Origin: an uncultured Pedosphaera sp.
GTDB taxonomy: Bacteria > Verrucomicrobiota > Verrucomicrobiia > Limisphaerales > Pedosphaeraceae
Direction of reading: 5' to 3'
Length of the DNA: 64,000 nucleotides
Assembly: GCA_903918755.1 (NCBI GenBank)
Contig: CAIXFN010000071.1
Span: 1-64,000 of the forward strand
The position numbers and the translations under genes are program-made. Below are positions 16,882 to 26,420 of this stretch, in pieces (positions within the stretch are counted from its first letter, which is position 1; every line of letters begins with the position of its first letter). Under the pieces are notes generated by a model. The model was not told the origin of the DNA. It saw only the letters and a program-made list of their open reading frames with translations, and ran no database searches.

Positions 16882-19614
16882 ATGAAGCGCACCAGCACGG
16901 CCGGGTTCGAAGGGATGAAACTAGTTGCCACCGCAGCATCCAACTGGCGGACATCCGCCCTTGGCGGGGCCCGGGGCCGGAGTTGCGGCGCAGGTGGGGT
17001 CCTGGCAGCCCTGTGGCTTGCCGGCAGCCTGGGCCAACTTCCCGCGGGCGGCGCGGAATTGCCCGCGACGGCGGATTTTCACAAGAAGGTGGAGCCGCTG
17101 TTGACACAATATTGCGCGGATTGCCACTGCGGGGAGGAAAAGAAGGGTGGAATCAGCCTGGATGCATTCAAGAACGAGGCAGATTTAGTTAGTGATCATG
17201 AGCTTTGGCTCAAAGTCGTCAAAAATGTCCGCGCCGGCCTGATGCCGCCCGCGAAAAAGCCCCGCCCCACGGATGGTGAACTCGCCGTGCTGGCCGACTG
17301 GGTGAAGTATGAGTCGTTTGGATTGGATGCAAAAAATCCCGATCCGGGCCGGGTGACCGTCCGGCGGCTCAATCGGGCGGAATACCGCAATACCATCCAT
17401 GACCTGATGGGGGTGGAATTCAACGCCGAGGCGGAATTTCCGCCGGATGACACCGGTTACGGCTTTGACAACATCGGCGACGTCCTGACGCTCTCCCCGA
17501 TGCTTTTGGAAAAATATCTGGCGGCCGCCAAGACCATCGTCACGGAGGCGGTGCCCACGGTTTCGCGCGTGACCCCGGAGCGGGTGGTATCCGGGTCGAA
17601 ATTCCGTCGGACGGATGGGAAAAACAGCCCGGGAAAAAACGGCGGCAATGGCCGGGATGGCTTCATTGGTTTGAATTATTACGAACCCGGCGCGGCGGCC
17701 ACCACCTTTACGGCGGACTATGACGGCACGTATCGCATTTCCTTGGAGTTGGCGGTGCGCGGCACGTTTGATTTTGATCCCGGCCGGTGCAAGATCCGGT
17801 TCAAAATTGATGACCAGGAGGTGCTGGCCAAGGAATACGGCTGGTATGACTTCAAAATCTTCCGGTTCGATTTCGAGCGGAAATGGACGGCGGGAGACCA
17901 CACCTTTGCGGTGGCGCTGGAGCCACTCACCCCGGTCGAGGACAAGTTGAATTCCCTGGAGATGCGGATCAATTCCGTGTCGGTGGGCGGCCCGCTGGAA
18001 CCGGAACACCGGAAGCATCCGCGGAATTACGAGCGTTTCTTCACCCGGGACGCACCCGACGGGGCGGCCGAACGGCAGGCTTATGCCCGGGAATTGTTGC
18101 GCGGGTTCACCCGCAAAGCTTACCGGCACCCGCCGGAGGAAAGGCAGGTGGATCGCCTGGCCAGACTCGCGGAAGGGGTTTACAGTCAACCGGGCAAGAC
18201 CTTTGAAGCCGGTATCGCCCATGCCCTGATTGCCGTGCTGGCCTCGCCGCAATTCCTGTTCCGGTTGGAAGATAATGAACCGGGGACCACCCCGGACGCC
18301 CGGACCGCGAATCTGGACGAATACGCGCTGGCCACCCGGCTTTCCTATTTCCTCTGGTCCACCATGCCGGATGAGGAACTTTCCGGTCTCGCCGACCGCC
18401 ATGAACTGCGGAAGAATCTCGACGCGCAGGTCAAGCGCATGCTCGCGGACTCGCGGGCGGAAAAGATGATCCAGAATTTTGCCGGCCAATGGTTGCAGAC
18501 CCGGGATGTGGTGGGCATCACCATCAATGCGCGCGCCGTGCTGGCCCGGGACGATGGCAACGAAAAGCAAATGCGGGAGGAACAGGCCGCCTTCCGCGCC
18601 CGCTTCGCCCAGGGCAACAATCCCACCAACCGACTGAACGCCACTAATGCGCTCGCGCTGCTGGACGGCGCCGGGCGCACCAACGTCGCCGGCTCCACAA
18701 ATCAGACCGGCCGGGGGCGGGGCAATGCTCCGCGGGGACAGGCCAATCGCTTTGCCCCGCCGCGAGTGGAACTGGATGCGGACTTGCGCACGGCGATGCA
18801 GCGGGAAACGGAACTGTTCGTGAGCAGCATCCTGCGGGAGGATCGCAGCATCACGGAGCTGATCGATTGCAATTACACTTTTCTCAATGAAAAGCTGGCC
18901 AAGGTCTATGGGATTACCAACGTGACGGGAACGGAAATGCGGCGGGTGCCCCTGCCCCCGGACAGCCCCCGGGGAGGTGTTCTGACCGAAGGCAGCCTGA
19001 TGGTGGTGACTTCCAATCCTGACCGGACCTCTCCGGTGAAGCGGGGCCTGTTCATTCTGGACAATATCCTCGGAACCCCGGCCCCGCCGCCGCCCGCCAA
19101 TGTGCCGTCGCTGGAGTCCACGGAAAAAGACTTCAAGGACCACGAACCCACCCTGCGGGAAGTCCTGGCCGTACATCGCGAAAAGCCGCTGTGCGCCTCC
19201 TGCCATAACCGCATGGATCCCATCGGCCTGGCGTTTGAAAATTTCAACGCGCTCGGGATGTACCGGGAAAAAGAACGCAACCAAAAGATCGAGCCGCAAG
19301 GCAAACTCATCACGGGCGAAACCTTCACGAGCGTCAGCGAGCTCAAGCACCTCCTGGTCAACGAGCACCGGCAGGACTTTTACCGCTGTCTGACGGAAAA
19401 ACTGCTCACGTACGCCCTGGGCCGCGGGCTGGAGTACTATGACCTGGAGACCGTGGACCAGATCGTGGCCCGATTGAACCGCGAGAATGGCCGCTTTTCC
19501 GCCCTCCTGCAGGGGGTGGTGGAATCCGCCCCCTTCCAAAAGCAACGCCTGCAAGCCAACCCGGTACCTGCAGTCACGCCGACGGCCGCCGGCAAGAAAC
19601 TCGCCCTGAATTGA
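16882..19614 (+). CDS. Planctomycete-type cytochrome with DUF1587/DUF1592/DUF1588/DUF1585 domains
   Basis: 910 aa. A hydrophobic stretch at about residues 36-57 (after a long basic N-terminus) acts as signal or anchor. A c-type heme site CADCH (C78, C81, H82) follows, then DUF1587-like sequence (VTVRRLNRAEYRNTIHDLMG), a carbohydrate-binding-like insert (about 260-370), DUF1595/DUF1592 (LATRLSYFLWSTMPDEEL, MIQNFAGQWLQTRD), and DUF1588 with a second CASCH (C771, C774, H775) and RMDPIG. The C-terminus is DUF1585-like (KLLTYALGRGLEYYD). A Thr/Asn/Gly/Arg-rich insert lies at about 595-630. These proteins always accompany DUF1552 proteins in this phylum group; the substrate is unknown. The gene downstream is that partner. 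Confidence 0.92.
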   Translation: MKRTSTAGFEGMKLVATAASNWRTSALGGARGRSCGAGGVLAALWLAGSLGQLPAGGAELPATADFHKKVEPLLTQYCADCHCGEEKKGGISLDAFKNEADLVSDHELWLKVVKNVRAGLMPPAKKPRPTDGELAVLADWVKYESFGLDAKNPDPGRVTVRRLNRAEYRNTIHDLMGVEFNAEAEFPPDDTGYGFDNIGDVLTLSPMLLEKYLAAAKTIVTEAVPTVSRVTPERVVSGSKFRRTDGKNSPGKNGGNGRDGFIGLNYYEPGAAATTFTADYDGTYRISLELAVRGTFDFDPGRCKIRFKIDDQEVLAKEYGWYDFKIFRFDFERKWTAGDHTFAVALEPLTPVEDKLNSLEMRINSVSVGGPLEPEHRKHPRNYERFFTRDAPDGAAERQAYARELLRGFTRKAYRHPPEERQVDRLARLAEGVYSQPGKTFEAGIAHALIAVLASPQFLFRLEDNEPGTTPDARTANLDEYALATRLSYFLWSTMPDEELSGLADRHELRKNLDAQVKRMLADSRAEKMIQNFAGQWLQTRDVVGITINARAVLARDDGNEKQMREEQAAFRARFAQGNNPTNRLNATNALALLDGAGRTNVAGSTNQTGRGRGNAPRGQANRFAPPRVELDADLRTAMQRETELFVSSILREDRSITELIDCNYTFLNEKLAKVYGITNVTGTEMRRVPLPPDSPRGGVLTEGSLMVVTSNPDRTSPVKRGLFILDNILGTPAPPPPANVPSLESTEKDFKDHEPTLREVLAVHREKPLCASCHNRMDPIGLAFENFNALGMYREKERNQKIEPQGKLITGETFTSVSELKHLLVNEHRQDFYRCLTEKLLTYALGRGLEYYDLETVDQIVARLNRENGRFSALLQGVVESAPFQKQRLQANPVPAVTPTAAGKKLALN

Positions 19615-19660
19615 ACCGAACCGAACCGAACTGCACTGTAACCAAACGGAGCCCATCGCC

Positions 19661-21040
19661 ATGAATAGCAATCCTTCCCTGCAACGCAATCGCGCCGCGG
19701 AACGGCACCTCAGCCTGAGCCGTCGGAATTTCCTGCGCGGACTGGGCGCGTGCCTGGCCCTACCCGCGTTCGAATCACTCCAACCGCTCGGAGCCCTCGC
19801 CAGTCCGGCAGCCACGGCGCCCGTCCGGATGGCTTTTCTATATGTCCCCAATGGCACTATTCCGTCGGCCTGGTGGCCGGAAGGTGAAGCCGGCAAGGAT
19901 TTCGCTTTGTCCCGCACCCTGAAGCCCCTGGAAAAAGTCCGTCACGAATTGCAAGTAATCGCGGGGCTCAACGACGTGAGCGCCGATCCCGGACCGGATG
20001 GCGCGGGCGACCACGCGCGGGCGGGCGGAACGTTCCTGACCGGGGTGCGGATCAAGAAGACCAATGGCTCGGACATTTATGCCGGCGTGTCGATCGACCA
20101 GGTGGTCGCGCAGCAAATCGGCCATCTCACCCGGTTTCCCTCGCTGGAATTGACCTGCGACGCGGTGCGGAAATCCGGCGGTTGTGATTCGGGCTATTCG
20201 TGCGCCTACGAGTACAACATGGCCTGGCGCTCCCCCACCCAACCGGTCTCGCCCGAACCCAATCCGCGGATGGTTTTTGAGCGGCTATTCGGAGCCGGCA
20301 GCCGGGAGCAACGAGTGGAGAATCTGAAGCGGCGGCAGGCCGAGCAGCATTCCCTGCTGGATTTCGTCCGGGAAGACGCGGATGCGGTGGAGCGTAAACT
20401 CAATGGCCGGGACCGGCAAAAACTGGATCAGTACCTGACCGGGGTCCGGGAGATTGAAAAGCGGATTGAACAGGCGGAGAAGATGCCGGTGGCCAACCCG
20501 ACCGTGGACACCCCGGCGGGAATCCCCCCGAACTTCGATGAGCACATCCAGCTCATGGCGGACATGATGGTCCTGGCCTTCCAAACCGATACGACCCGGA
20601 TCGCCACGCTGCTGTTCGCGGGTGAAGGCAGCAACCGGACTTTCACCGAGATCGGACTATCCGAAGGGCACCACAACCTGACCCATCACCGCAACATCCA
20701 GGAATCCATCGACAAGGTGAAGGAGATCGATCTCTGGTACGTGAAACAACTGGCCAAATTCCTGGAAAAAATGGAACAAACCAAGGACATCGACGGCCAG
20801 TCCCTATTGCACAATTCGATGATTGTTTACGGCTCGGGGAATGCGGACGGCAACCGCCACACGCACTCCAACCTGCCGATCCTGTTGGCAGGTTCCGGCG
20901 GGGGCAAGCTCCAGGCCGGCCGTTACCTCAAGGCCAATTCCGTACCGCTGACCAACCTTTTCCTGACCATGGCCGACCAGATGGGCGCCCGCGGCGTGGA
21001 ACGGCACGGCGACTCCACCGGCCGTCTTAACCTTGGTTGA
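19661..21040 (+). CDS. DUF1552 protein with Tat signal
   Basis: 459 aa. The N-terminus has SRRNFLRGLGACLALPAF, a twin-arginine export signal. The body matches DUF1552: RMAFLYVPNGTIPSAWWPEG, GDHARAGGTFLTGVR, SLELTCD, EGSNRTFTEIGLSEGHHNLT and a C-terminal GSGNADGNRHTHSNLPILL, giving an alkaline-phosphatase/sulfatase-like arrangement of Asp, His and Asn. It follows the DUF1592 gene by 46 nt on the same strand. The pair is presumed to work together outside the cytoplasm; no biochemical role is established by the sequence. Confidence 0.92.
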   Translation: MNSNPSLQRNRAAERHLSLSRRNFLRGLGACLALPAFESLQPLGALASPAATAPVRMAFLYVPNGTIPSAWWPEGEAGKDFALSRTLKPLEKVRHELQVIAGLNDVSADPGPDGAGDHARAGGTFLTGVRIKKTNGSDIYAGVSIDQVVAQQIGHLTRFPSLELTCDAVRKSGGCDSGYSCAYEYNMAWRSPTQPVSPEPNPRMVFERLFGAGSREQRVENLKRRQAEQHSLLDFVREDADAVERKLNGRDRQKLDQYLTGVREIEKRIEQAEKMPVANPTVDTPAGIPPNFDEHIQLMADMMVLAFQTDTTRIATLLFAGEGSNRTFTEIGLSEGHHNLTHHRNIQESIDKVKEIDLWYVKQLAKFLEKMEQTKDIDGQSLLHNSMIVYGSGNADGNRHTHSNLPILLAGSGGGKLQAGRYLKANSVPLTNLFLTMADQMGARGVERHGDSTGRLNLG

Positions 21041-21065
21041 TCCGGCCTGTTGGACTAAGGCCGGA
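21041..21065. terminator. Hairpin between convergent DUF1552 and subtilase genes
   Basis: TCCGGCCT (21041-21048) and AGGCCGGA (21058-21065) form a perfect 8-bp stem with a 9-nt loop. It sits exactly between the two convergent stops and overlaps the last codons of the minus-strand gene. There is no T-tract, so its strength as an intrinsic terminator is uncertain. Confidence 0.5.
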
Positions 21066-24000
21066 CCTGCACCCGGTAGAGCGTCGAGCCGCGCGCCGGC
21101 TTGTTGGTCGTCACAAATGACATGGGGCTCTGGGCCGCCTGGAGCCAGGCGGAGACCGGGGTCCAATTATGCAGGTTGGTGGAGGTTTCCACCTGGTAGA
21201 GGCGTCCCGGGACCGCGGACCATTGAAACTTGGCGAATCCGTTGGTCTGAAACGTCCCGCTGAGGAAGCGCAAATTGGAAAGCGAATTCGTTGGATCCGT
21301 CCCGGCGATGAATTCGGCGTAATCGGTCATCCCGTCGTGGTCGGTGTCGGTGAACCGGGTGCGGTTGGTGACCGTGTCCCCGAAGTAGTAATTTTCCCAG
21401 GCGTCCGAGATGCCATTGCGATTGGCATCGATGAAGCCGTAGTTTCCGTTTAGATTCACGGTGGCCCCATTGGCCAGATTGGTCGTCAGCGTCAAGGGGG
21501 TCTGATAGAAAGTAACGTCGTCAAAAGCCACGGTGTAATCGCCGGGCGGGGCATTGCTGACAACGGTGGAAAGCGCGGTTCCTCGGCGCTGGATCGGTCC
21601 GGAGAGCGAGAACCCGCCCTGCCCCAGGTTCTTGGTCACGATGATCGTGCCGCCGCCGGCGACTCCCGTGATAGCCACATCGTCAACCACCCACCCGTTC
21701 AGCGGGGTGCCGATGTCGATGCCCTGATAATACCAAACCACCTGGATCGTCTGCCCAACATAAGCGGTCAGATCCACGATGGCCTGCACCCATTCGCCGG
21801 GAGCCTGACCACTGTAATCCACCAGCGTGGGAATCTGCGCCGGTGGCGTGCTGCTGTTCGTGCTGATGCCGAGTTGGCCGGTTTCCAATCCGCCGCTGAA
21901 ATTGAAGTCATGCCAGAACGTCAGCGTGACCGTGCTCATGCCGGAAAGATCAATGATCGGGCTGTAGAGGAAGGAACTCGCAATTCCGAAGAAGGAACTG
22001 TTCAGGCTGACCCCCTTCAGATTGCTGCCCCAAGCATTCACGCCGGAATGGGCGCTAGTGGCGACGGCATTGTGAGGCGTTCCCAATTCCCAGTTCAGGT
22101 CGCTGCCACCGGGATCGGGCACGACGGTCCAACCCGGGGCTCCCGTTTCCAGGTCATCAAACCAGGGCGGGGTGGGTGCCTTCAAGGTTTGGAATATGTA
22201 GAAATTGCCGCCGTTGTTGTCGATGGTCACGTTGCCGGCGAGGTCCCGGCTGACCACCTGGTAATAATAGACCCGGTTGGCCGTCAGTCCGGTGATGGCG
22301 ACGGCATGGTTGGTGACCGATTGGCCGGCATACACCGTGCGGTCCGGCAGGGTTGATTCACCATATTGCACCAGCGAATCGGCAGCCTTGTCCGTGGTCC
22401 AGGAGACGACGGCGTCCCCATAGCGGGTGGTGGCGGAGACCCCGCTGATGACCGGAGCGATGGTATCCACGCGGGCCGTGACGGTCACATTGCGATTGTT
22501 GGAGGCATCGAAATAGGTGGCGGTGATGGTGTCTCCCTGTCGGACCGCCAGTTGCGTGGCCGTAGGATTGGCCGCCACCAACCCGACCACCCCTTGAAAT
22601 AAACCGGGGTGGGTGGTTTCCGCAAGATTGAGGGTGACCCGGCGGGTCGAGGAACTGGTGGAGAAAGTGACAGTGGTCTGGCCCGTGCCAACCAGGTCAG
22701 AATCCCCCACCTGCACCGTCAGCAGGTCATTGGTGGTGTAGGAGGTGTTGTCCAGGAACAAGACCCCGGCACCGCCAGCTCCCGGTGCCAGGAATTTCAG
22801 GCAGTCTTTCAAGACCGTGGCCGCATTGTTCGGGGTACTGGCGTTGACGGGAATGGCCTCCAATGGGAATCCCAGAAAGATCACCCGCCCCGGGCTGGCG
22901 ACCCCGAAGTCGGGATAACTCAGGCCGCAAGGCTTGCCGCTGACGGATTCATAAAAGATGCTCGTAGCATTGGTGGTGGGGGTAAAAGTGTCCGAAAAAT
23001 CGGGTCCATAAATCGTCCCGTCACCGAGGTCGAACAGGGGATAATTGCTGTAATCCAGCGTGAGAGTCATGCCCGAGGTGACCGGATTGCCCGCCGCGCC
23101 GAGGGCAATGGGCACGCCAAAATATTCGTCGCAGTCCGCGCACGGGGCGGGCGGATCGGGGTTCTGCAGGAAGCCGGCAATTTGCAGCACATTCCGGCGG
23201 AACGGCACATCCCCCAACTGGCTGAGCACGCCCATCGAAGCCATGAAGAAGGAACCCCCGCCGGCGAGATATTTCTGGATTATCCCCTGCTGGACCGGCG
23301 GGATCGTATAATTGGTGCCACTGTAATTGATGATGTCATCGGTGGTTCGCCACATCAAAACCGGGTAGCCCTGTACATCCTGGAGGGCGGGATAGCCGCG
23401 GTCATTCACCTTCCAAAAACTGAAGGTGAATCCGGCCGCAGTCAGGGCGTCGGTGTAGATATTATCCGGGATGACATAAGAGCCATCGGATTCCTCGCCC
23501 GCACTGTCGTAATCATCCACCAGCAGAACCGTGGGCGGCACCACTCCGATGAAGGAGTAATAGGCCCCGGAATTGTTATTGGTGGTGACATTGCCGGCGG
23601 CATCCGTGGAAACCACGAAGTAGTGATAAGTCTTGCCGGCCTGCAGGCGACTGAGTTTCAGGAGGTGGGCGGTATCCAGCGCCTGATTGGTGACGGATAT
23701 ATTGAAAGCGAGATTCGTGCTGTAATAAACCACCGAATTGGCGGGCTCACTGCTCTGCCACCGGATCGCCACGATGCCAAGATCATTGGTGGCGAGCACC
23801 CCGGTCAGCACCGGCGGCGTCAATTGAGCGGTCGCCAGCGCGGTGCGGGTGGTGTGGGTGGCATCCACATAGTCCGCTTCGATGGCGTCGCCATTGTGAA
23901 TCTGGAGTTTCCCGTCTTTGGTGGCCACCCCCACGATGGTCGCCACCGCGCCGGTGAAAACCCCGGAACTGCCAAACGCATTCAGCACGACCGTTTCCCC

Positions 24001-26286
24001 GAGGGGTTCCGTGGTGCTCTTGACCAGGAGGCTGACTGAGTTGGTGCCGGCCCGGGCCAGATCAAACACCTCGAGCTTGATGGTCGATGGCGCGGTGTAG
24101 GCTGACCGATCCAGCAGGACCTGGCCTACACCCGAACGCGCCAGATCGCCCGATACGACGAGGGCGAAATCCTGATCAATGACGCTGGTGGCCAGGAGTG
24201 CGTCCTCCACAATGTTGCGCCCCCGGACGCGGACGAGGTAATCCCCTGGCAGGGGAACAGCGAGATGAACAGCTTCGACGTTATTGAGCGTATCGGGAGT
24301 CTCCGCGTTCGGCACCGACTCGCCCGCGGTAAACTGGTTGCCGCGGTACAGCGTTCCGTCCGGCCCCACCACTTCGAGATCCAAATCATTGACGAGCGCC
24401 GGGATCGCCCCGGCGAAACCGGGCACGTCGGTATAGGTGAGGGTGATCTTGAGGGGCTGCGCGGCGGATTCCACGAAGGCATGGGTGGTATAGACCTGGC
24501 CGTTCGTCAGTGGGAAGGTCTGGTCCACGTATTGATAGACCCGGGGGGAAAGCACAGAGTTCGTGACGATTAGATTGGTGAGGGTGATGCGCCCCCAGCC
24601 CTCATCGAAATTGGGGATCGGTCCGGGGCCGCCGTTGGACTGGTCGAGTTCTCCGGCGGAATTGATCAGGGCGGCCTTGACCAGCGCGGGCGAAGGAATG
24701 GCATTGGTGTGCAGGCTCTTGTAATACTGCACAAAAACCGCCGCCGCCCCGGAGGCCTGGGGACCAGACATGCTGGTGCCACCCATGAAAACATAGTAAT
24801 CGTCGATCACTGACCAGGCGATCGAACCAAGATTGGGAGCGGCCGAGGAGGCGGCGGAGGCGATCCAGGAGCCCGGAGCGACGACATCCGGCTTGATCCG
24901 ACCGTCCTCACACGGACCGCGACTCGAAAAATCCGCCATGGTATCCGGGCCATCGGCATAAAGCCCATAAGTGGCGGCCAGCGTGGCGGTGACATTCTGG
25001 GAGGCCCCGGTGGCAATCACGTTTTTGCCGCTCGCCGGACTGTCCATGGTTTGCGAGGCGGACCCGGCGTTACCGGCGGAAAACTCCAGGATGTAGGGTT
25101 GATCCCCGGGCGTGGTTGGATCGGCATCCCGCACCAATTCGTCAAACTGCGCGGCGTCGGTGTCGTACTCCCCCTGAACATCACTGCCCCAACTGTTGGA
25201 GCCAATCACCGCCCCACCCCGCACGGCATCCCGCGTCAGGGTGGCGTCGGCCGGAAAGGGACTGACCTCATTGGCGTCACCGTCAAATATCCGCTGGATC
25301 AACAGTTTGGCCTGCGCGGCCACCCCCAATCCGTAGAAGGCGCCCGTGTCGGGGTCGGTCTCGCCGGTGGCGGCGTTCCCGGCCACGATTCCGGCGGCAT
25401 GGGTACCGTGACCGTAACCGTCGGAACCGTCCGTGACCGAACCATAGAATTGAAACCCAGTCACCCGGCCATAAAAATCGGGGTGTATGAAATTGGTGTC
25501 CCCGGTGTCCAAACCGGTGTCCGCGACACAAACAATGACCCCCTGGCCGCCAAAACCCTGTTGCTGGGTGATGGTAGGAGTGGCGACGAGGCCGTCGTCG
25601 CCGCCGACGATTTTGGCCGCCGCCTCATCCACCAATTTATGGTGGGGAGCCAGTTCCACCCAAAGCACGGCGGGCGAGCGGCTCAGGGCATCCAAACGAG
25701 CGGCGGGCAGCAGCCCGCGCAAAATCACGCCCTGACGCAGATGGCTCTCATGATCCAATCCCGCGAGCAAGGCACGCACTTGGGCAACTTCCGGCAGGGT
25801 GGCGCGCGCCGGGAGCACAATGGTGACGGCGATCAGCCCGTTCGTTGGCCCGGCCGCCACGGCGGCGGCAGTGAGGCGCCGGTGAACTTTGTGGTCCGGA
25901 CGATAATCCCCCACCCAGCGGACATTCGGGAGGGCGCGAATGGCATCCGGGGAGGCATTGCGGAACCGGGCGATGAAGGCCTGGTCCGGGACGTATTTCA
26001 CCAATTCAACACCCAAGGCGCGCAACTCGGCCCGACTGGCCACGGTGGGAGCGGCCTCGAATTGAACCAGGAACAGCCCCGTGGCCGGGGCCAAGACCTG
26101 GGCAGTGGCGGGCGTCGCCGAGGAATCCGGCCGGGGTGGGGTCGCAATGGATTCATTCCGGAGATGGATTTGCCGCATTTCGGCCCCGCGAGCAAACGGG
26201 CTAAAGGCCAGAAAGACCGCCGCAATCAGATTGCAGCCCCGATGAAAACAAGCACGACTGGAGATCACTGGCAGAGTATACCTCAT
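21055..26286 (-). CDS. Very large secreted subtilisin-like serine protease (S8) with multiple C-terminal modules
   Basis: 1743 aa from the ATG at 26286, which places a signal peptide (NLIAAVFLAFSPFARG) near the N-terminus. An inhibitor-like prodomain precedes an S8 domain with the full triad: D256 in VADTGLDTG, H293 in GHGTHAAG and S505 in GGTSMSGPQASG. Beyond about residue 650 come FN3-like repeats (twice with a Y-Y-x-V-S-x-D-x-A-G-N-V-T pattern), a ThuA/GATase-like segment (TVLLVDDYD...), a jelly-roll-like adhesion module (GWVVDDVAITG), and calcium-binding thrombospondin-3-like repeats (DANRNGISDAWE, DTDHDGMTDYAEF). The end (RLYQVETSTNLHNWTPVS) is a module common in secreted proteins of this phylum. 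Likely an extracellular or surface protease. Confidence 0.92.
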   Translation of the reverse strand: MRYTLPVISSRACFHRGCNLIAAVFLAFSPFARGAEMRQIHLRNESIATPPRPDSSATPATAQVLAPATGLFLVQFEAAPTVASRAELRALGVELVKYVPDQAFIARFRNASPDAIRALPNVRWVGDYRPDHKVHRRLTAAAVAAGPTNGLIAVTIVLPARATLPEVAQVRALLAGLDHESHLRQGVILRGLLPAARLDALSRSPAVLWVELAPHHKLVDEAAAKIVGGDDGLVATPTITQQQGFGGQGVIVCVADTGLDTGDTNFIHPDFYGRVTGFQFYGSVTDGSDGYGHGTHAAGIVAGNAATGETDPDTGAFYGLGVAAQAKLLIQRIFDGDANEVSPFPADATLTRDAVRGGAVIGSNSWGSDVQGEYDTDAAQFDELVRDADPTTPGDQPYILEFSAGNAGSASQTMDSPASGKNVIATGASQNVTATLAATYGLYADGPDTMADFSSRGPCEDGRIKPDVVAPGSWIASAASSAAPNLGSIAWSVIDDYYVFMGGTSMSGPQASGAAAVFVQYYKSLHTNAIPSPALVKAALINSAGELDQSNGGPGPIPNFDEGWGRITLTNLIVTNSVLSPRVYQYVDQTFPLTNGQVYTTHAFVESAAQPLKITLTYTDVPGFAGAIPALVNDLDLEVVGPDGTLYRGNQFTAGESVPNAETPDTLNNVEAVHLAVPLPGDYLVRVRGRNIVEDALLATSVIDQDFALVVSGDLARSGVGQVLLDRSAYTAPSTIKLEVFDLARAGTNSVSLLVKSTTEPLGETVVLNAFGSSGVFTGAVATIVGVATKDGKLQIHNGDAIEADYVDATHTTRTALATAQLTPPVLTGVLATNDLGIVAIRWQSSEPANSVVYYSTNLAFNISVTNQALDTAHLLKLSRLQAGKTYHYFVVSTDAAGNVTTNNNSGAYYSFIGVVPPTVLLVDDYDSAGEESDGSYVIPDNIYTDALTAAGFTFSFWKVNDRGYPALQDVQGYPVLMWRTTDDIINYSGTNYTIPPVQQGIIQKYLAGGGSFFMASMGVLSQLGDVPFRRNVLQIAGFLQNPDPPAPCADCDEYFGVPIALGAAGNPVTSGMTLTLDYSNYPLFDLGDGTIYGPDFSDTFTPTTNATSIFYESVSGKPCGLSYPDFGVASPGRVIFLGFPLEAIPVNASTPNNAATVLKDCLKFLAPGAGGAGVLFLDNTSYTTNDLLTVQVGDSDLVGTGQTTVTFSTSSSTRRVTLNLAETTHPGLFQGVVGLVAANPTATQLAVRQGDTITATYFDASNNRNVTVTARVDTIAPVISGVSATTRYGDAVVSWTTDKAADSLVQYGESTLPDRTVYAGQSVTNHAVAITGLTANRVYYYQVVSRDLAGNVTIDNNGGNFYIFQTLKAPTPPWFDDLETGAPGWTVVPDPGGSDLNWELGTPHNAVATSAHSGVNAWGSNLKGVSLNSSFFGIASSFLYSPIIDLSGMSTVTLTFWHDFNFSGGLETGQLGISTNSSTPPAQIPTLVDYSGQAPGEWVQAIVDLTAYVGQTIQVVWYYQGIDIGTPLNGWVVDDVAITGVAGGGTIIVTKNLGQGGFSLSGPIQRRGTALSTVVSNAPPGDYTVAFDDVTFYQTPLTLTTNLANGATVNLNGNYGFIDANRNGISDAWENYYFGDTVTNRTRFTDTDHDGMTDYAEFIAGTDPTNSLSNLRFLSGTFQTNGFAKFQWSAVPGRLYQVETSTNLHNWTPVSAWLQAAQSPMSFVTTNKPARGSTLYRVQVRP

Positions 26287-26420
26287 TTGGGAGGTCGGGA
26301 CAAGTTTGCAAAACATCCACAACGCGGCAAAATGGCAGTCGAAACGAGGGGAATTGGTCAAAACCGGGCGGATGGCGGAGGTGCGTTGACCCAGAGAGGG
26401 AACGCCGCCAAACTGGCCAG

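Noticed and set aside
17185-19917. A 910-codon open frame antisense to the DUF1592 gene, the same length as the sense protein
   Set aside because: It is a by-product of high GC third positions in the sense gene; the translation is Arg/Gly/His-rich with no signal peptide or recognisable domain. The equal length is chance.
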